From: RPQJ01 sp963714645
GTDB taxonomy: Bacteria; Pseudomonadota; Gammaproteobacteria; Steroidobacterales; Steroidobacteraceae
Assembly: GCA_963714645.1 (NCBI GenBank)
Contig: CAVQQX010000035.1
Span: forward strand, 1-9,767
Reading direction: 5' to 3'
Length of the DNA stretch: 9,767 nt
The notes below the pieces were generated by a model. That model was given only the letters and a program-made list of their open reading frames with translations. It ran no database searches and was not told where the DNA came from. A program made the translations under genes and the position numbers. Positions 1-6,765 of this stretch are shown here, one piece after another (the first letter of the stretch is position 1; every line of letters starts with the position of its first letter).

Positions 1-54
1 TACGAACAAGCTCAATCCCTTTGCGCTTTGTCGCAAGCTTTTCATAAAACGCAT
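1..54 (-). CDS. Possible N-terminus of a protein running off the left edge
   Basis: Read on the minus strand, two in-frame ATGs (at 54 and 45) open a frame that stays free of stops to the edge. From the second ATG it reads MKSLRQSAKGLSLFV, a basic N-terminus turning hydrophobic, as in a signal peptide or membrane protein. It lies downstream of the tRNA terminator on the same strand. No convincing ribosome binding site is visible and only 15-18 codons are present, so this could be chance. The family cannot be identified. Confidence 0.25.
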   Translation of the reverse strand, partial: MRFMKSLRQSAKGLSLFV

Positions 55-110
55 CGCGCACCGCCCACGCCCAGCTTCAGTAGTTCAGGGCGGCTGCGTA
101 ACATTAGTGA

Positions 111-145
111 AAATAAAAAACCCCGCCATCTTGAAGACGGCGGGG
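111..145 (-). terminator. Rho-independent terminator of the tRNA-Lys unit
   Basis: On the minus strand a perfect 7-bp stem (CCCCGCC at 145-139 with GGCGGGG at 127-121), extended by a shorter inner helix, encloses a small loop. It is followed directly by a T-rich tract (TTTTTTATTT, 120-111). It begins 10 nt after the tRNA CCA end, which is the normal place for a tRNA terminator. A shorter T run on the other side (146-149) could give weak termination on the plus strand as well. Confidence 0.88.
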
Positions 146-155
146 TTTTGCAGTT

Positions 156-231
156 TGGTGGGTCCTGAGTGACTCGAACACTCGACCTACGGATTAAGAG
201 TCCGCTGCTCTACCAACTGAGCTAAGAACCC
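156..231 (-). tRNA. tRNA-Lys, anticodon CUU
   Basis: A complete cloverleaf is readable on the minus strand. The acceptor stem is GGGTTCT with AGGACCC (one G-U pair), the D-arm contains AGCTCAGTTGGTAGAGC, and the T-arm contains GTTCGAGTC. The anticodon loop is C-U-CUU-A-A on a GCGGA/TCCGT stem, so it reads AAG lysine codons. The discriminator base is A, as expected for tRNA-Lys, and CCA is encoded in the gene (complement TGG at 156-158). Total length is 76 nt. It is flanked by an upstream promoter candidate (369-398) and a strong terminator, so it looks like a functional single-gene unit. A CUU isoacceptor beside the usual UUU one is common in GC-rich proteobacteria. Confidence 0.97.
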
Positions 232-241
232 AAACTTTTAG

Positions 242-331
242 GACTTACGCAAATAAGAATGCCACAACGGTACGTTCCTTTGTGACAGGCGGCTTGCCTG
301 GGCCTGTTTTGCGTACTGTTTTGCATAAGTC
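242..331. repeat. MITE-like segment bounded by 12-bp inverted repeats
   Basis: GACTTACGCAAA at 242-253 and TTTGCATAAGTC at 320-331 are inverted copies matching at 11 of 12 bases, and they bound a 90-bp segment. Inside is a second small inverted repeat (CAGGC 286-290, GCCTG 296-300) and no coding sequence. It sits between the tRNA and its likely promoter. The structure resembles a miniature inverted-repeat element, but I see no clear target-site duplication and no transposase. It may also be only a leader-RNA hairpin or chance. Confidence 0.35.
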
Positions 332-368
332 ATGTTTTTAATCTTTCAGCATTGCTGCTGAGCCTTGA

Positions 369-398
369 ATTATGCACCAACTGTTTTGTTGTTGGCAA
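369..398 (-). promoter_or_regulatory. Sigma70-like promoter upstream of tRNA-Lys
   Basis: On the minus strand, TTGCCA (398-393, five of six consensus bases) and CATAAT (374-369, five of six) are separated by 18 nt. It lies just downstream of the garR remnant's stop codon. The first gene downstream is tRNA-Lys, which would give a leader of about 130 nt for RNase P to remove. I see no better promoter closer to the tRNA. Confidence 0.5.
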
Positions 399-412
399 GT
401 CGGCGCGAAAAT

Positions 413-643
413 TTATCGCATGGCATTGCGGCTGGCCAGCTCTACAAACAGGCCGCTGTGATCGAGCTGGCCCAGTCCATGTTCAATGCCATCTTTGTAC
501 AGCGCTTCGAAAAGCGTCGTGATAGGGGCATCGAAGCCGATTTCCCGGGCGGTGATCAGGACGTTGTCCAGATCCTTGAGTTGTACCGTCATGCGGCCGC
601 GTGGCGCAAAGTCGCGGTCCACCATGCGCTGGCCATGCAGTTG
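413..643 (-). pseudogene. garR: 3' remnant of a GarR-type 2-hydroxy-3-oxopropionate reductase gene
   Basis: The visible product begins at QLHGQRMV and ends DHSGLFVELASRNAMR, the characteristic C-terminus of the GarR/GlxR branch of the beta-hydroxyacid dehydrogenase family. These NADPH/NADH-dependent enzymes reduce tartronate semialdehyde to glycerate in glyoxylate and glucarate metabolism. About 76 of the usual roughly 295 residues remain. The N-terminal Rossmann domain and the part carrying the catalytic lysine are missing. The reading frame continues to 709 on the minus strand, but residues upstream of about position 643 do not resemble GarR and are antisense to a DUF1840 fragment. With no promoter, start or active site it cannot be a working enzyme. 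Its GC content (about 58%) is well below that of the DNA to its right. Confidence 0.8.
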
Positions 644-650
644 AACTGCA
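636..650. other. Palindromic junction between two gene remnants
   Basis: TGCAGTT-G-AACTGCA is a perfect 7-bp inverted repeat around a single base. It falls at the point where homology to GarR (minus strand, leftward) gives way to homology to DUF1840 (plus strand, rightward). Each remnant begins at this palindrome and lacks its 5' end. GC content rises from about 51% (1-600) to about 75% (661-780) here. This could be the scar of a deletion or inversion, or a foldback chimera made during amplification or assembly. Confidence 0.6.
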
Positions 651-852
651 GGCGCTGCGGGCGGGCCTCGAACGGCACGGCCACGAGCCATCGCCGCCCC
701 AAGGAACACCCGAGCCGCAACCGGGCCCCGGTCAGGAGCGCGAACCGGACCGCGACCCCCCGGTCAACCTGCGACTGCGCGCCGCGCCGTTGCTCGATCT
801 GGTGGAGACGGCTGCCAGGCGCGGATCCGACCTGATGTGGGAACCCGCCTGA
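644..852 (+). pseudogene. 3' remnant of a DUF1840-family gene
   Basis: The frame reads ELQALRAGLERHG, then a Pro/Glu/Gly-rich linker, then VNLRLRAAPLLDLVETAARRG and finally DLMW near the stop. From memory of the family, DUF1840 proteins (about 105-110 aa, function unknown) end in this way: a variable acidic/proline linker, a conserved helical segment and a final '(D/E)(L/V)MWE'. About 69 residues remain, and the conserved N-terminal half is absent because of the junction at 643. The frame is open to 601, but the residues before 644 are antisense to garR. Whether this is a real pseudogene or half of an intact gene joined to foreign DNA depends on whether the junction is genuine. Its stop lies 2 nt before the next gene's preferred start. 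Confidence 0.65.
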
Positions 853-854
853 CC

Positions 855-1226
855 GTGTGGCGACTCGCGCTGCCGGCGTCCGCCCTGCTGCTCCTTGCAG
901 CGCACTTCGTCCACGCCGGGATCATCGCCGCGGCCGCCATGCCCGTGCTCGCGCTCGGCCTGCTCGCCGTGTCCCGGGCGTGGGCTGCGAGAACCCTACA
1001 GGTCGTCCTCGCGGTCGCCGTGATCGAGTGGCTGCTGACGGGGTGGACGCTTGCCAGCCTGCGTGCGAGCCACGGCCAGCCGTACGTACGGTTGCTGGTG
1101 ATCCTGGGCGCGGTGGCGGCGTTCACCGCGCTTGCAGCCATCGTGCTGCAATCCCGCGCACTACGGGACCACTTTCGCCTCGGTCCCCGGGCCGGGCCAG
1201 TGGACGGGGCACCGCCCGCGCGCTGA
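855..1226 (+). CDS. Small four-helix inner-membrane protein of unknown function
   Basis: A product of about 123 aa with four strongly hydrophobic segments (roughly residues 3-21, 22-41, 46-66 and 78-98) and a short basic, Pro/Gly/Ala-rich cytoplasmic-type tail. Conserved-looking features are AAHFVHAG after helix 1, WAARTLQVVLA in the middle, EWLLTGW, and GQPYVRLLVILGAVAAFTA. I recall unnamed small membrane proteins with this arrangement in other proteobacteria but cannot attach a function. The start is uncertain: GTG at 855 follows the DUF1840 stop by 2 nt, while GTG at 837 would overlap it by 16 nt. No strong ribosome binding site is visible, so translational coupling to the upstream frame is likely. 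No conserved catalytic motif is apparent. Confidence 0.7.
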   Translation: MWRLALPASALLLLAAHFVHAGIIAAAAMPVLALGLLAVSRAWAARTLQVVLAVAVIEWLLTGWTLASLRASHGQPYVRLLVILGAVAAFTALAAIVLQSRALRDHFRLGPRAGPVDGAPPAR

Positions 1227-1245
1227 TGGCCCGCTGCCGGACCGG

Positions 1246-1275
1246 TTGGGCCGTGCCGGTGGGCTGGGGTAATCT
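1246..1275 (+). promoter_or_regulatory. Candidate promoter of dcp
   Basis: TTGGGC (1246-1251) and TAATCT (1270-1275) lie 18 nt apart in the 99-bp gap before dcp, the only relatively AT-containing spot there. Both boxes are weak (about three of six consensus bases each), so this is tentative. The predicted leader is about 45 nt. Confidence 0.3.
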
Positions 1276-1325
1276 TCCGCGCCTCCGTGCCCGTGTGCCT
1301 GACCCAGATCCGAGGCCCCATCCCG

Positions 1326-3512
1326 ATGAAAACGCTCCTGGCCCTCGCGGGCGCATGCGCATGGCTCGCCCTGCCTTCCCCACTCCTCGCCGACGGTGCC
1401 GCGACCGACATGAAGCGCAACCACGCCGCTGCCCCCGCCGCCGAAAATCCGCTGGTCGCCCCCTGGACCGGCCACTACGGCGGCGTGCCCCCGTTCGACC
1501 GGATCCGCGTGACGGACCTCGAGCCCGCACTCGAAACGGGGATGACGCAGCAGCTCGCGGAAATCGACCGGATCGCGAGCGACCCGGCCGCGCCGACGTT
1601 CGACAACACGATCGCTGCGCTCGAGCGCAGCGGGCGCACGCTGGATCGCGTGAACACGATCTACGGCATCTACGGCTCGAATCTCAACGACGACGCGGTG
1701 CAGGCCGTGGAGCGCAAGATGGCGCCGCGGCTTGCCGCCTTCAGCGACCAGATCACGCAGAACGCCCGGCTGTTCGCACGCGTCGAGCAGGTCTACGGCA
1801 CGCGCGAGAAGTCGGGACTGACGCCCGAGCAGCGGCGACTCACCTGGCTCTACTACACCAATCTGGTGCGGGCAGGCGCCCGGCTCGACGACGCGGCCAA
1901 GCAGCGCCTGTCGCAGATCAACCAGGAGCTCGCAGGACTGTTCACGACCTTCGGCCAGAACGTGCTCGAGGACGAGGAAAACGGCGTCGTGATCGTCGCG
2001 ACGGCCGGGGAACTGGCCGGGTTGCCGTCCGGCGTCCGGGACGGCATGGCGCAGGTCGCGGCGGACCATGGCCGGAAGGGCAGGTGGGGCGTGGCCAACA
2101 CGCGTTCGAGCATCGAGCCGGTGCTGACCTACTCGGAGAACCGCGGGCTGCGCGAACGGGTGTGGCGCATGTTCGTGAACCGCGGCGACAACGGCGGGGC
2201 GACCGACAACAATGCGACGATCAGCCGCATCCTGGAATTGAGGGCCGAACGCGCGAAGCTGCTCGGGTATCCAACGCACGCGCACTGGCGGCTCGAGAAC
2301 ACGATGGCCAAGACTCCCGAGCGTGCGCTCGAGCTCATGGAGGCCGTGTGGAAGCCGGCGGTCGACCGCGTCCACGAGGAAGTCGCGGACATGCAGAAGA
2401 TCGCGGATGCGGAAAAGTCCGGCATCCGGATCGAGCCCTGGGACTACCGGTATTACGCCGAGAAAGTCCGCAAGGCGAAGTACGATTTCGACGAGGCCCA
2501 GGTCACACCGTACCTGCAGCTCGAAAATCTGCGCGAGGGCATGTTCTACATGGCGCGCGAGCTGTTCGGCTTTCATTTCAGGCCCGTCGAGGCGTCGCGC
2601 AAGGTGCCGGTGTACCACCCGGACGTGCGGGTCTGGGAAGTCACGGACCCCCAGGGCGAGCTGCTCGGCCTCTGGTACTTCGATCCGTATGCAAGGCCCG
2701 GCAAGCGCTCGGGCGCCTGGATGAACGCCTACCGCAACCAGGAGCGTTTCGACGACGACGTGCGCACGCTCGTCTCGAACAATTCCAACTTCGTGAAGGG
2801 CAAGCCCGGTGAACCCGTACTGGTGAGCTGGGAGGACGCGAAGACGCTGTTCCACGAATTCGGCCACGCACTGCACGGCCTCAGCTCGTGCGTGAACTAT
2901 CCGTCGCTGGCCGGCACCAACGTGCCGCGCGACTACGTCGAGTTCCCGTCGCAGCTGCTGGAGCACTGGCTCGCGACCCCCGAGATCCTGAACCGCTACG
3001 CGCTGCACTTCGAGACGGGCAAGCCCATCCCGCGCGAGCTGGTCGCGAAGATCGAGTCGGCCAACCGGTTCAACCAGGGATTCAAGACCGTCGAGTACCT
3101 GGCGAGTGCGCTCCTCGACATGAAGCTCCACCTCGCCGGCGGCGGCAGGATCGACCCGGACCGATTCGAACGCGAGACTCTCGCGGCGCTCGGCATGCCG
3201 TCGCAGATCGTGATGCGCCACCGCATCCCGCATTTCGGCCACGTGTTCGCGGGCGACGGCTATTCGGCCGGGTACTACAGCTACCTGTGGTCGGACACGC
3301 TCACGGCCGACGCCTGGGAGGCGTTCACCGAGGCCGGCGGCGCATGGGACAAGGCCGTGGCGAAACGGCTGCGCGAGCACGTTTTCTCGGTGGGCAACAC
3401 CGTCGACCCGGCAGACGGCTATCGCGCGTTCCGGGGACGCGACGCGGGCATCGGCGCGCTGATGCGCAAGCGCGGGTTCCCGGTGCCGCCGACCGGGACG
3501 GCCGCGAGGTAG
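1326..3512 (+). CDS. dcp: Peptidyl-dipeptidase Dcp (M3A metallopeptidase) with signal peptide
   Basis: A 728-aa zinc oligopeptidase that removes dipeptides from the C-termini of peptides; E. coli Dcp has about 680 aa. The zinc site is HEFGH at residues 510-514, followed by Glu539 in DYVEFPSQ, the 29-residue spacing of the Dcp/thimet oligopeptidase group. The stretch SLAGTNVPRDYVEFPSQ and the substrate-binding loop GYSAGYYSYLW (residues 645-655) are close to E. coli Dcp. The ATG at 1326 is chosen because it has a GAGG Shine-Dalgarno 10 nt upstream (1312-1315) and gives MKTLLALAGACAWLA, a basic/hydrophobic signal peptide with likely cleavage after LLA at residue 22. That places this enzyme in the periplasm or outside. 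The cysteine at residue 11 is not in a good lipobox. It converges with ptrB. The frame is intact. Confidence 0.95.
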   Translation: MKTLLALAGACAWLALPSPLLADGAATDMKRNHAAAPAAENPLVAPWTGHYGGVPPFDRIRVTDLEPALETGMTQQLAEIDRIASDPAAPTFDNTIAALERSGRTLDRVNTIYGIYGSNLNDDAVQAVERKMAPRLAAFSDQITQNARLFARVEQVYGTREKSGLTPEQRRLTWLYYTNLVRAGARLDDAAKQRLSQINQELAGLFTTFGQNVLEDEENGVVIVATAGELAGLPSGVRDGMAQVAADHGRKGRWGVANTRSSIEPVLTYSENRGLRERVWRMFVNRGDNGGATDNNATISRILELRAERAKLLGYPTHAHWRLENTMAKTPERALELMEAVWKPAVDRVHEEVADMQKIADAEKSGIRIEPWDYRYYAEKVRKAKYDFDEAQVTPYLQLENLREGMFYMARELFGFHFRPVEASRKVPVYHPDVRVWEVTDPQGELLGLWYFDPYARPGKRSGAWMNAYRNQERFDDDVRTLVSNNSNFVKGKPGEPVLVSWEDAKTLFHEFGHALHGLSSCVNYPSLAGTNVPRDYVEFPSQLLEHWLATPEILNRYALHFETGKPIPRELVAKIESANRFNQGFKTVEYLASALLDMKLHLAGGGRIDPDRFERETLAALGMPSQIVMRHRIPHFGHVFAGDGYSAGYYSYLWSDTLTADAWEAFTEAGGAWDKAVAKRLREHVFSVGNTVDPADGYRAFRGRDAGIGALMRKRGFPVPPTGTAAR

Positions 3513-3582
3513 CGGGGCTCGAGCCCTCAATCGCACCGAAGGCTGCGAGGAGCCCGGCCGAGCCGCCGACCTGCCCGCGGCT

Positions 3583-5661
3583 TCAGGCGTCGGCGCCGAC
3601 TGACGACGCGGCCTCGCTCACGAGGAAGGCGTATTCCTCGGCGAGTTCGCGCAGGTGCTGGAAACGGCCCGACTTGCCGCCGTGTCCCGCTTCCATGTTG
3701 ACGCGCAGCACCAGCAGGCGCGTGTCCGTCTTGAGGCGCCGGAGCTTCGCGACCCACTTTGCCGGCTCGAAGTACTGCACCTGACTGTCCCAGAGCCCGG
3801 TGGTGACGTACAGCGCGGGATAGGCCTGCGCCGTCACGTTGTCGTAGGGCGAATAGCCCAGCATGCAGTCGTAGTATTCGCGCTCGTTCGGGTCGCCCCA
3901 CTCGTCGTACTCGTTGGTCGTGAGCGGGATGCTCGCGTCGAGCATCGTCGTCACGACGTCGACGAACGGAACGTGCGCGACGATCCCGCGATAGAGTTCC
4001 GGCGCGAGATTCGCCGCGACCGCGACCAGGAGGCCGCCGGCGCTGCCGCCGCGGGCGAACACGCGCGCGGGGTCGGCGTATCGCTCCGCGACCAGGAATC
4101 GCGTCACGTCGACGAAATCCTCGAAGGTATGTCGTTTCTCGAGCTGGCGGCCGGCCTCGTACCAGCGCCGCCCGCGCTCCTGGCCGCCGCGCACCTGTGC
4201 GATCGCGTAGACGAAGCCCCGGTCGAGCAGCGAGAGCGTGCTCGAGGAAAACATCGGGTCGGACGAGATGCCATAGGCGCCGTAACCATACTGCAGCAGC
4301 GGCGCCGTGCCGTCGCGTTGGAACCGGTCGCGGCGATAGACCAGCGCGACCGGCACGCGCTCGCCGTCGCGGGCCGGCGCCCACAGGTATTCCGTCGCAT
4401 AGCGAGCGGGGTCGAAGTCGCCCTCGACGGGCTCGCGCTTGAGCAGCGTCCGCTCGCCGGTCCGCACGTTGTAGTCGTAGGTCGTGTACGGCGTCGTGAG
4501 CGAGGAGTAGGTGTAACGGACGACTTCGCTCTCGATCTCCTCGTTGGCACCCAGCGCCATCCGGTACGCGGGTTCATCCGAATCGAGATGGAATTCGCGC
4601 GCGCCGTCCCACGAACGGATGCGGACCTTGCGCAGCCCGTCCACGCGCTCCTCGAGCGCGAGGAACTGCGCGAACACGTCGAAACCCGCAAGAAAGACGT
4701 CGTCCCGGTGCGGGATCACCTCGCGCCAGCGGCGGCGGTCCCCGGCCGCGGCGACCGCGGCCTCCATGATCCGGAAATTGCGCGCCTCCCAGTTCGTGCG
4801 GACGATCCAGCGGCCGTCGACGTGGTCGACCTCGTATTCGTGGCCGCGCTCGCGTGGCAGCAGCACGCGAAAGCGGAGCAGCGGGTCGTCCGCGCGCGCA
4901 TAGCGCACCTCGGAAGTGATGGTGCTGCTCGAGTGGATCAGCAGATAGCGCCGGTCCTTGGTGATCGCGACGGAGGTGTAGAAGGATTCGTCGGGTTCTT
5001 CGTAGACCAGCGCGTCCTGCGCCGGGTCCGTACCGAGCACGTGCAGGCGCACCCGCAGCCCGAGCAGCGTGACCGGGTCCTTCTCGACGTACAGCACGCG
5101 GCGACTGTCCGCCGCCCAGGCCATGCCCTCCTCGACGTTGGGCACGGCGTCGGCCAGCACCTCGCCCGTCTCGAGCTCCTTGAAGCGCAGCGTGTGCTGG
5201 CGACGGCCGACGCTGTCCTCCGTGTATGCGAGCAGGCGGTTGTCGTCGCTCACCTCGAGCGCGCCGATGTCGTAGTAGTCGAGCCCGCTGGCCTGCGCCC
5301 GCAGGTCGAGCAGGATCTGCTCCGGCGCTTCGAGGCTGCCGGGCCGGCGGGCATACAGCGGGTATTCCTCGCCGGTGTGAAACCGCCGGTAGTACCAGTA
5401 CCCGTGGTCGCGATAGGGCACCGTCGAGTCGTCCTGGCGCACGCGCCCGACGATTTCGCGATAGAGCGCGTCCTCGAGCGGGCGCAGGTGCGCCGTCACG
5501 GCTTCGCGGTAGTCGTTCTCGGCCTCGAGATACGCGAGTACCTCGCGCGAGCTGCGGGTGTCGTCGCGCAACCAGTAATAGTCGTCGATGCGCGTGCCGT
5601 GCGGCGACTCGACCGGGTGCGGCCGGACGGCCGCGACCGGAGGCTCGAAGGCCGCGTTCAT
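3583..5661 (-). CDS. ptrB: Oligopeptidase B (S9A serine peptidase)
   Basis: A 692-aa enzyme (E. coli OpdB 686 aa) that cleaves short peptides after Arg or Lys. The N-terminal part (PHPVESPHGTRIDDYYWLRDD) and the seven-bladed propeller region lead to a C-terminal alpha/beta-hydrolase domain. The triad is Ser540 in GGSAGG, Asp625 in GLWDSQVQYFEP and His660 in AGHGGKSGR. All three are offset by exactly 8 from E. coli Ser532, Asp617 and His652. The pair reported to set the preference for basic P1 residues in E. coli (Glu576, Glu578) appears here as Glu584 and Asp586 in NEYDEWG, so the acidic character is kept. There is no signal peptide, so it is probably cytoplasmic. The ATG at 5661 gives the family N-terminus. 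It lies 17 nt after the M48 gene's stop, so the two genes are probably co-transcribed. The Shine-Dalgarno is weak. Confidence 0.97.
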   Translation of the reverse strand: MNAAFEPPVAAVRPHPVESPHGTRIDDYYWLRDDTRSSREVLAYLEAENDYREAVTAHLRPLEDALYREIVGRVRQDDSTVPYRDHGYWYYRRFHTGEEYPLYARRPGSLEAPEQILLDLRAQASGLDYYDIGALEVSDDNRLLAYTEDSVGRRQHTLRFKELETGEVLADAVPNVEEGMAWAADSRRVLYVEKDPVTLLGLRVRLHVLGTDPAQDALVYEEPDESFYTSVAITKDRRYLLIHSSSTITSEVRYARADDPLLRFRVLLPRERGHEYEVDHVDGRWIVRTNWEARNFRIMEAAVAAAGDRRRWREVIPHRDDVFLAGFDVFAQFLALEERVDGLRKVRIRSWDGAREFHLDSDEPAYRMALGANEEIESEVVRYTYSSLTTPYTTYDYNVRTGERTLLKREPVEGDFDPARYATEYLWAPARDGERVPVALVYRRDRFQRDGTAPLLQYGYGAYGISSDPMFSSSTLSLLDRGFVYAIAQVRGGQERGRRWYEAGRQLEKRHTFEDFVDVTRFLVAERYADPARVFARGGSAGGLLVAVAANLAPELYRGIVAHVPFVDVVTTMLDASIPLTTNEYDEWGDPNEREYYDCMLGYSPYDNVTAQAYPALYVTTGLWDSQVQYFEPAKWVAKLRRLKTDTRLLVLRVNMEAGHGGKSGRFQHLRELAEEYAFLVSEAASSVGADA

Positions 5662-5678
5662 GTCATGGCGGGCTCGGA

Positions 5679-6503
5679 TCAGGTGGCCGCGCCCGTGCGG
5701 ACGGGATATGTCGCCGGGCTGCCGCCGGCCTGGTAGTACTTGAGCATCTTCGGCGCGAGCTTGGTGAGCCGCTCCTGCCGCGAGGTGTCGCTGGGATGCG
5801 TGCTCAGGAACTCGGGGGGCGCGCCTCCTCCGGCTTTCGACATCTTCTGCCACAGCGTCACCGCCGCGCGCGGGTCGTAGCCTGCCTTGGCCGCGAGTTC
5901 GATGCCGATCCGGTCGGCTTCCGTCTCGGCGGTGCGGCTGTTGGGAAGCTGCAGGGCGAGCTGGGCCGCGGTCGATGCCAGCGCCATGTTGCGGCTCGGG
6001 TTGTCGGACGCGACGCCGACCGCGACCACGCCGAGCTGGCTCGCCATCGCCATCGACATGCGTTCGGCCGTGTGGTTGGCGAGCGCGTGCGCGATCTCGT
6101 GCCCCATGACCTGTGCGAGCTCGTCGTCGGTCGGGTCGATCCTCTGGATCAGGCCCGTGTAGACCGCCATGCGACCGCCGGCCATGCACCAGGCATTCAC
6201 GGTCTTCGGCTCGTCGATGATCTGCACGCTCCACTGCCACTTGGCGCTCTCCGGCCGCATCTTCACGGCCTGCGCCACGAGTCGCTCGGTGATGGCCTCG
6301 ACGCGCCCGACCAGTCTTCCGTCGTTGACGAGTTTGCCCTCCTGGCGGTACTTGGCCATCTCCTGAACATAGGCCTGGCGCGACGCGCTGATCGCCTGGT
6401 CCTCGGAAACCAGCATCAGCTGCGTGCGGCCCGTGGGGCTCGTCGCACATGCGGCGACGAGCAGCGACGACGTTGCTGCGAGCCAGTGTTTGCGGAGCAT
6501 CAT
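5679..6503 (-). CDS. M48-family metallopeptidase, LoiP/YggG-like lipoprotein
   Basis: A 274-aa envelope zinc protease. The N-terminus MMLRKHWLAATSSLL ends in the lipobox VAAC, with Cys19 as the lipidated residue. Ala at +2 predicts sorting to the outer membrane, on its periplasmic face. The zinc motif is HEIAH (residues 135-139), and the third ligand is Glu193 within SRTAETEADRIG, the M48 pattern SRxxExxAD. Ahead of the active site, NAWCMAGGRMAVYTGLI is the strand-and-turn usual in M48B/M48C peptidases. E. coli LoiP (252 aa) degrades damaged outer-membrane proteins; a similar quality-control job is inferred here, not shown. Two adjacent ATGs (6503 and 6500) could start it. It is the first gene of the operon with ptrB, transcribed from the divergent region to its right. 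Confidence 0.93.
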   Translation of the reverse strand: MMLRKHWLAATSSLLVAACATSPTGRTQLMLVSEDQAISASRQAYVQEMAKYRQEGKLVNDGRLVGRVEAITERLVAQAVKMRPESAKWQWSVQIIDEPKTVNAWCMAGGRMAVYTGLIQRIDPTDDELAQVMGHEIAHALANHTAERMSMAMASQLGVVAVGVASDNPSRNMALASTAAQLALQLPNSRTAETEADRIGIELAAKAGYDPRAAVTLWQKMSKAGGGAPPEFLSTHPSDTSRQERLTKLAPKMLKYYQAGGSPATYPVRTGAAT

Positions 6504-6547
6504 TCCATTTCACCCCGGGAGGTTGCGGCGCCAGCGGCCGGGCCGCG

Positions 6548-6572
6548 TGTCGGGGATCATGCCACCGGACCC
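6548..6572 (-). promoter_or_regulatory. Candidate promoter of the M48-ptrB operon
   Basis: On the minus strand the box reads GGGTCCGGT, then GGCATGATCC, then CCGACA. CATGAT (6561-6556) could be the -10 hexamer (four of six), about 50 nt before the ATG at 6503. A good -35 is not evident. The box is nearly the mirror image of that at 6766-6788, which supports a shared regulatory or promoter role. Confidence 0.35.
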
Positions 6573-6733
6573 GAGGGACATGAAAGGCAACCGAGGCGAA
6601 CCCGCGTCCCATGCCGCTGTAAGCCGTGGCCGGCCTGCGGGAAACGCTTGCATTTGCTGCACTTTTTCATATTCACCGGCTCCAGGACGAGCCTTGCGTC
6701 CGCGTCCCGGATGGTCGCGTGTCGGTCGCCACG

Positions 6734-6749
6734 GACGCCGGCAGGCGTC
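6734..6749. repeat. Perfect 6-bp hairpin or operator-like inverted repeat
   Basis: GACGCC (6734-6739) and GGCGTC (6744-6749) are perfect inverted copies around GGCA. The site lies just upstream of the -35 position of the rightward promoter candidate, where an operator would be expected. GC-rich inverted repeats of this size also arise by chance in such DNA. Confidence 0.3.
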
Positions 6750-6765
6750 GTGGCCCGACGGCGGG

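Noticed and set aside
365..835. A 156-codon plus-strand frame in the left part
   Set aside because: It runs antisense to the garR remnant and then out of frame with the DUF1840 fragment; its product resembles neither.
857..2812. A 651-codon plus-strand frame spanning the small membrane protein and dcp
   Set aside because: The product is Arg/Pro/Gly-rich and out of frame with dcp, which has a full M3 active site.
3515..3526. Palindrome GGGCTCGAGCCC just after the dcp stop as a terminator
   Set aside because: It is a perfect 12-bp palindrome with no loop to spare and no T tract on either strand, so it is not a convincing intrinsic terminator.
1161..3536. A 791-codon minus-strand open frame
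   Set aside because: It is antisense to dcp and shows no family motifs; this is again a GC-driven shadow.
3655..5736. A 693-codon plus-strand open frame
   Set aside because: It is antisense to ptrB, whose catalytic triad and family N-terminus are unambiguous. Long antisense frames are expected in DNA with such GC-rich third positions, and this product is low-complexity Arg/Val/Ala/Asp sequence.
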